64,000 bases of DNA from Strongylocentrotus purpuratus. Taxonomy: Eukaryota > Echinodermata > Echinoidea > Camarodonta > Strongylocentrotidae. The position numbers were made by a program, and so were the translations under genes. The first letter of the stretch is position 1. Each line of letters begins with the position of its first letter. The stretch is from positions 6,827,214 through 6,891,213 of the forward strand of contig NW_022145609.1 in the NCBI RefSeq assembly GCF_000002235.5. The letters run 5' to 3'. Of this stretch, positions 60,584 through 64,000 are shown one piece after another. The notes under the pieces were generated by a model, which did not search any database, was not told the DNA's origin, and saw only the letters and a program-made list of their open reading frames with translations.

Positions 60584-61470
60584 TTAATGAAAAATTCTAT
60601 TTACATCCATGTTCAACAAGAATACAAGCCGGTTCAACGCCGTGGGTGAAAACAGCCATGGAAGAAGTCCAATCAGCGATCTTGGTCTCCCAACTCGCCA
60701 GGGAATATTGTATTCCGCCATCGCCTTTACAAAGTATGAGAAAAGTTCTTCCTTCTTCCCCGTCGAAACGACCGCCATTTTGTAGACGCTGTCAAAGTAA
60801 CACAATAATACCACAGCTCGGGTCCATAGATGAGGATGATCTTTTTCTTCCAAGCCTTCTGAAAGTAGAGTGTCTATGAATAGTTTAAGATTGTCGTCCT
60901 CTGTAAGACGGATGATAGAGACGCGTTGAAAGTCATCGTGGTGTATTATCCTCTGACATAGGCTGGTCAATGTCGTGACCCCTCTCGCTGTAATCTCTGG
61001 ACATAGCTCCCGTACAATCTTGGCTATTAGAGTTAGACACATGGCATCGGTGGGAAGCCCCTGTCCACGTCCATGGCACGGTAAACAATCTGTACCGCTG
61101 CTTCGATCCCCTCCAGATGACGCGCAATGTTTCTGCGTCTCGCCTCCAATTCCGCCTCCGTCTCCCCTTTGAGGATGAATTGTAGATGTGCCATGTAGAG
61201 TCTGCAGTCTACCTGATTGGGTTTCAACCATAACACCCTGGCAACGTGAGGGTAAAATCGTTCCACCTTCTGAGGGTCGAGGTAATTGACTGTGTGATGA
61301 ACCAGGCAATGAGGGTCGGCTGGTGGTAGAAGGCTGGATATATTGTCTGGCTGGTTCTTGATACACCATTGGGTTTCCACTATCATGAGATATTCTGTCA
61401 GCATCAGAAGTTCCACTTTCTCCACGGTCGTCTCCATGTCTCTGCACCATTCGTTTGGAGATTCGGGCAT
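60584..61470 (-). pseudogene. Unidentified Polinton-associated coding remnant
   Basis: Coding-like sequence upstream of the integrase on the same strand. The N-terminal part is rich in charged and aromatic residues and not recognised. The later part contains LWTRAVVLLCYFDSVYKMAV and, some 40 residues on, LIGLLPWLF. The spacing and the W-R-VV-LL pattern recall the BH1 and BH2 regions of Bcl-2-fold proteins, which some DNA viruses carry. This likeness is weak and only a suggestion. The remnant is broken. Confidence 0.35.
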
Positions 61471-62257
61471 CTTTAAACGTGGGTTCGTTTTCTACGGAGG
61501 AATTTGATAATGAATATAGACAACGTCTTGCCCTTCACCTTTATACCAACCAGAATCTATTTTTAACGTATTCACGTCACCCGTGAACGGGTTCGTCTTT
61601 GTTCCTCTTTCCTTTTGTTCATTACTTTTCTCTTGTTTAAGGATTATACATGAAATTTCTTGTTTCGTACTTGGCCAACTTCATGGTCTTGTCGAGGCGT
61701 GTCGCATGGATGACGTCATTGGGTCGTTGTGCATAACCATGACGTCATTTGCACCGTGGTACCCATGACGTCATTTGTTTTTTCGTCAAGCACTACGTCA
61801 TCGTTTATAATCCACCTATTGTTTTTAAGGATTATCTTTTCATAACTCTTTCATACGTGTCTAATCCCTTCGTCATTCATCCCTCGCGTTATAATCCCTT
61901 CCTATATCATCCATACATTTATAATCCATCGTTGTTATCGCGTAGCGAGGTAATCCCTCCTTTGTCTTTCATTTCTTTAATCCTCTTTCCTTCATATTCT
62001 ATTGTTATCACGCTTTTAATCCATTTCATAATTTATTATCCATAATCCATATTTCATACTCCATATTTTAATCCATATTTCATATTTCATATTTCCATAT
62101 TTCATATTTCATATTTCATATTTCCATAATTATTGATCCATATTTCCATAATTCATATTCCATTGTTTGTAAACAATAGGATCATATCATAATTCATATT
62201 TCTATTGTTTGTAAACAATAGGGATTAGTATGACGCTATACGTACACCTATACTACT
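61471..62257. other. AT-rich DNA beyond the Polinton remnants
   Basis: Contains four TGACGTCA sites in about 61705-61775, a run of CATATTTC-type words at 62045-62160, and two copies of the palindrome TATTGTTTGTAAACAATA near 62162 and 62203. No gene. Confidence 0.5.
62045..62160. repeat. CATATTTC minisatellite
   Basis: Head-to-tail words CATATTTC and CATATTTCCAT with scattered variants. Confidence 0.75.
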
Positions 62258-62540
62258 AATATATTCTCTATAAATCTAGTAACATACAGTTGTATATTTA
62301 TACATTGCTTGTACAATGCATACTTCAATACTTCTTTAATTGATAGACCATTGAATAAAGATTGCTACTTTCTGTCAGTTTGCAGCCAGAAGACTGTTTA
62401 CTCTGTGTAAAAAGGGTATCAGTTATAGGGAGGCCCATACATGTAGTTAAAATCTGCAATTTTGAAATTTAGGGGTCACTTTGTAGTGACCTTACTTTAA
62501 ACTGAGAAGAAAAGTCCACCTGAATTATTGGTATGCCTAT
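62258..62540. other. Segment before the second duplicated block
   Basis: 283 bp with no recognised feature; ends where the match to 44087 begins. Confidence 0.4.
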
Positions 62541-62569
62541 GAGTAGAAATTTCGATAAATAGGACAATA

Positions 62570-62644
62570 GAGCCGCGGCGGGACTCGAACCGCGAACCAT
62601 GTGATCCATAGTTTGGTGATGGATACACAAGACCACGATTCATG
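62570..62644 (-). repeat. tRNA-like sequence, duplicate
   Basis: Identical to 44116-44190 within the duplicated block. Confidence 0.5.
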
Positions 62645-63093
62645 AGCTGTATTGCTCATGACGTAGAATATTTGAAAGAAGAAAAAAACACGCAATTTGC
62701 AATCAATGAATATAATTGATAAAATACATGAACAAATTTCCATTTGTATTCTCCGCAAACCTAAAAATGTAAATACATGTAGTTACCTTGATTTACAAAT
62801 GAACTTCAAAAATACATATATTGTTTTTTTTTCCTGAAATTTTTCAGAAAGTTGAAATTATGTGTTCTAGCTGTTGTACGGAATGACAACTTGTTGGAGT
62901 AATAAGTTTCCAAGGTTACTGAAACATAACAAATTATCTAGAAAAGAAATAAATGATAATATTGGTTCCTATATCGTTTCAACTTTGTTTCAACTTTGTG
63001 TATCACTTATATTTTAGCAAACGGATCAAATTAGTATGACCTTTTCTCTTCTTTGATGGATTGTCATGTACGTTTTTAATTATCATATTTCAG

Positions 63094-63168
63094 AACCAAC
63101 TACCGATGACCCTGATGTTACAACAGCGGGGTGGTGGGACACAACAACAGACATGCATGTTGAAGGAG
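63094..63168 (+). CDS. SRCR-gene linker exon, duplicate (75 nt)
   Basis: Same 75 bases, phase and splice signals as 44640-44714. If the assembly is right the SRCR gene carries this spacer twice, or there are two neighbouring gene copies. Confidence 0.65.
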
Positions 63169-64000
63169 GTACGTATGACTTGTAAATTATTCATGATGAG
63201 ATCCATCTCAAGATTGAAGGGGGTAAATGTGCATAGTCGCAAATAACACTCGTTCAACACGTCCAGAAAAGGTGGCTCCAAAAAAGAGTGATTTTATAGC
63301 AGCTGCTCTTTTTTAGGTATTTTGTATTTATATATTTAGATAAAAATGTGCTTATCATGAAGGTGTTTACTCACACTGTAAAGTGTACTACTGGTTTAAA
63401 GTGGTGCTGACTGACACCTTACAGGAGCAGCTGGTGTAACGAATTCTAGAACGTTTCCCCCAAATGGTTGTACATCCCATATGTCCTATCTCGCACTGCT
63501 CCTACGTCTACTTCCAGGACCAAACGTGCCAGTTGTCTTAAGTCCCACTGGTCCTACGTCCCAATTCAGGGCCAATTGTCACTATGGTCCAAACTCCTAC
63601 ATGCCCAATGCTCTATGTCCTATGTCCCGTTGGCTCTATGTCACATTGGTCCTGTATCTTATTGCTCCTACACCTCACCAGTCATATGCTCAGTTGCTCC
63701 CATGTTCCTTTGATCCCACGTCTCATTGGTCCAGCGTCTTAAAGGTCCTATATCATATTTTTCTTTCGACCAACTATAATTCAGGGCCGATCTAATAACA
63801 CAAACAGTGACTCGAAGTATAGGATATCTTTCTTAAGCATGAGACGCTCAACATGAAGGCGAGAAGTATTATAATAGTAAATGTTCGCCATGATGATTTT
63901 AAGGTAGTGGCATAGTTTGGCGACCCGTAAAATCCAATTTCTGACGGTTTTTTTCTGTTAAAATAGTATAGTCGGCTATGTTACTCATCCCATTCTTTTA

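Larger units (their letters stand above)
59717..62257 (-). mobile_element. Polinton (Maverick) end fragment, broken
   Basis: Minus-strand relic with a retrovirus-like integrase (about 59.72-60.32 kb) and a second coding remnant (about 60.58-61.47 kb), then non-coding AT-rich DNA. A sequence starting AGTAGTATAGGTGTACG on the minus strand at about 62250 is a possible terminal repeat, since Polinton ends start with AG; only one end is visible. Most Polinton genes (DNA polymerase B, ATPase, protease, capsid) are absent. It is broken, with at least one break in the remaining coding parts plus truncation, and looks older than the BEL/Pao element. Confidence 0.65.
62541..64000. repeat. 1.46 kb duplication, copy 2
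   Basis: Second copy of 44087-45545, still matching at the window edge. Confidence 0.9.

Overview
The window is animal nuclear DNA, most likely from an echinoderm (a sea urchin is the best guess). Spliced exons, SRCR exons joined by short Thr/Pro-rich linker exons, a BEL/Pao element, a Polinton relic, an Academ-type DNA transposon and LINE pieces fit such a genome; the species itself cannot be read from the sequence. Only two host-type genes can be supported, and about three quarters of the window is mobile or repetitive DNA.

Layout. 20-3290 (minus): a three-exon gene for a 294-residue Myb/SANT-like DNA-binding protein with a C-terminal coiled coil; a MITE lies in its first intron. 3450-3620: a palindromic repeat. 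3.6-9.3 kb: minus-strand copies of a Helitron/Helentron-like family, nested in one another, with a plus-strand pair inserted at 6074-8486. 9.3-32.4 kb: a ladder of 5' palindromes followed by a continuous head-to-tail run of plus-strand copies; one copy carries a LINE endonuclease fragment, one is split by a 5.26 kb Academ-type transposon (23508-28766) that itself holds a LINE. 32.4-45.5 kb: exons of an SRCR gene (plus), whose intron holds a divergent ~150 bp satellite and, inside that, a very young BEL/Pao retrotransposon (33273-41856). 45.6-59.7 kb: a second head-to-tail run of the Helitron-like family, again with a LINE endonuclease fragment and a 1246 bp tandem. 59.7-62.26 kb: a broken Polinton end. 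62.54-64.0 kb: a near-identical copy of 44087-45545, including one SRCR linker exon.

The main result is the organisation of the Helitron-like family. Every family member uses the same plan: a 5' palindrome whose outer arm is repeated in inverse orientation near the 3' end, then a 3' hairpin, then CTAG, with a T following. At least three different arm sequences are used with this one plan. Two insertions can be removed on paper to give a seamless older copy with no target-site duplication, and both fit insertion into T-rich tracts; in one case the target is the TTATT tract just inside the 5' palindrome of an older family member. Repeated insertion at that tract would leave stacked 5' stubs on the left and palindrome-less bodies ending in CTAG on the right, which is what the window shows. 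The bodies also carry tRNA-like modules, LINE endonuclease pieces, many TGACGTCA palindromes and CG-alternating blocks. No replicase/helicase gene is present, so all copies here are non-autonomous.
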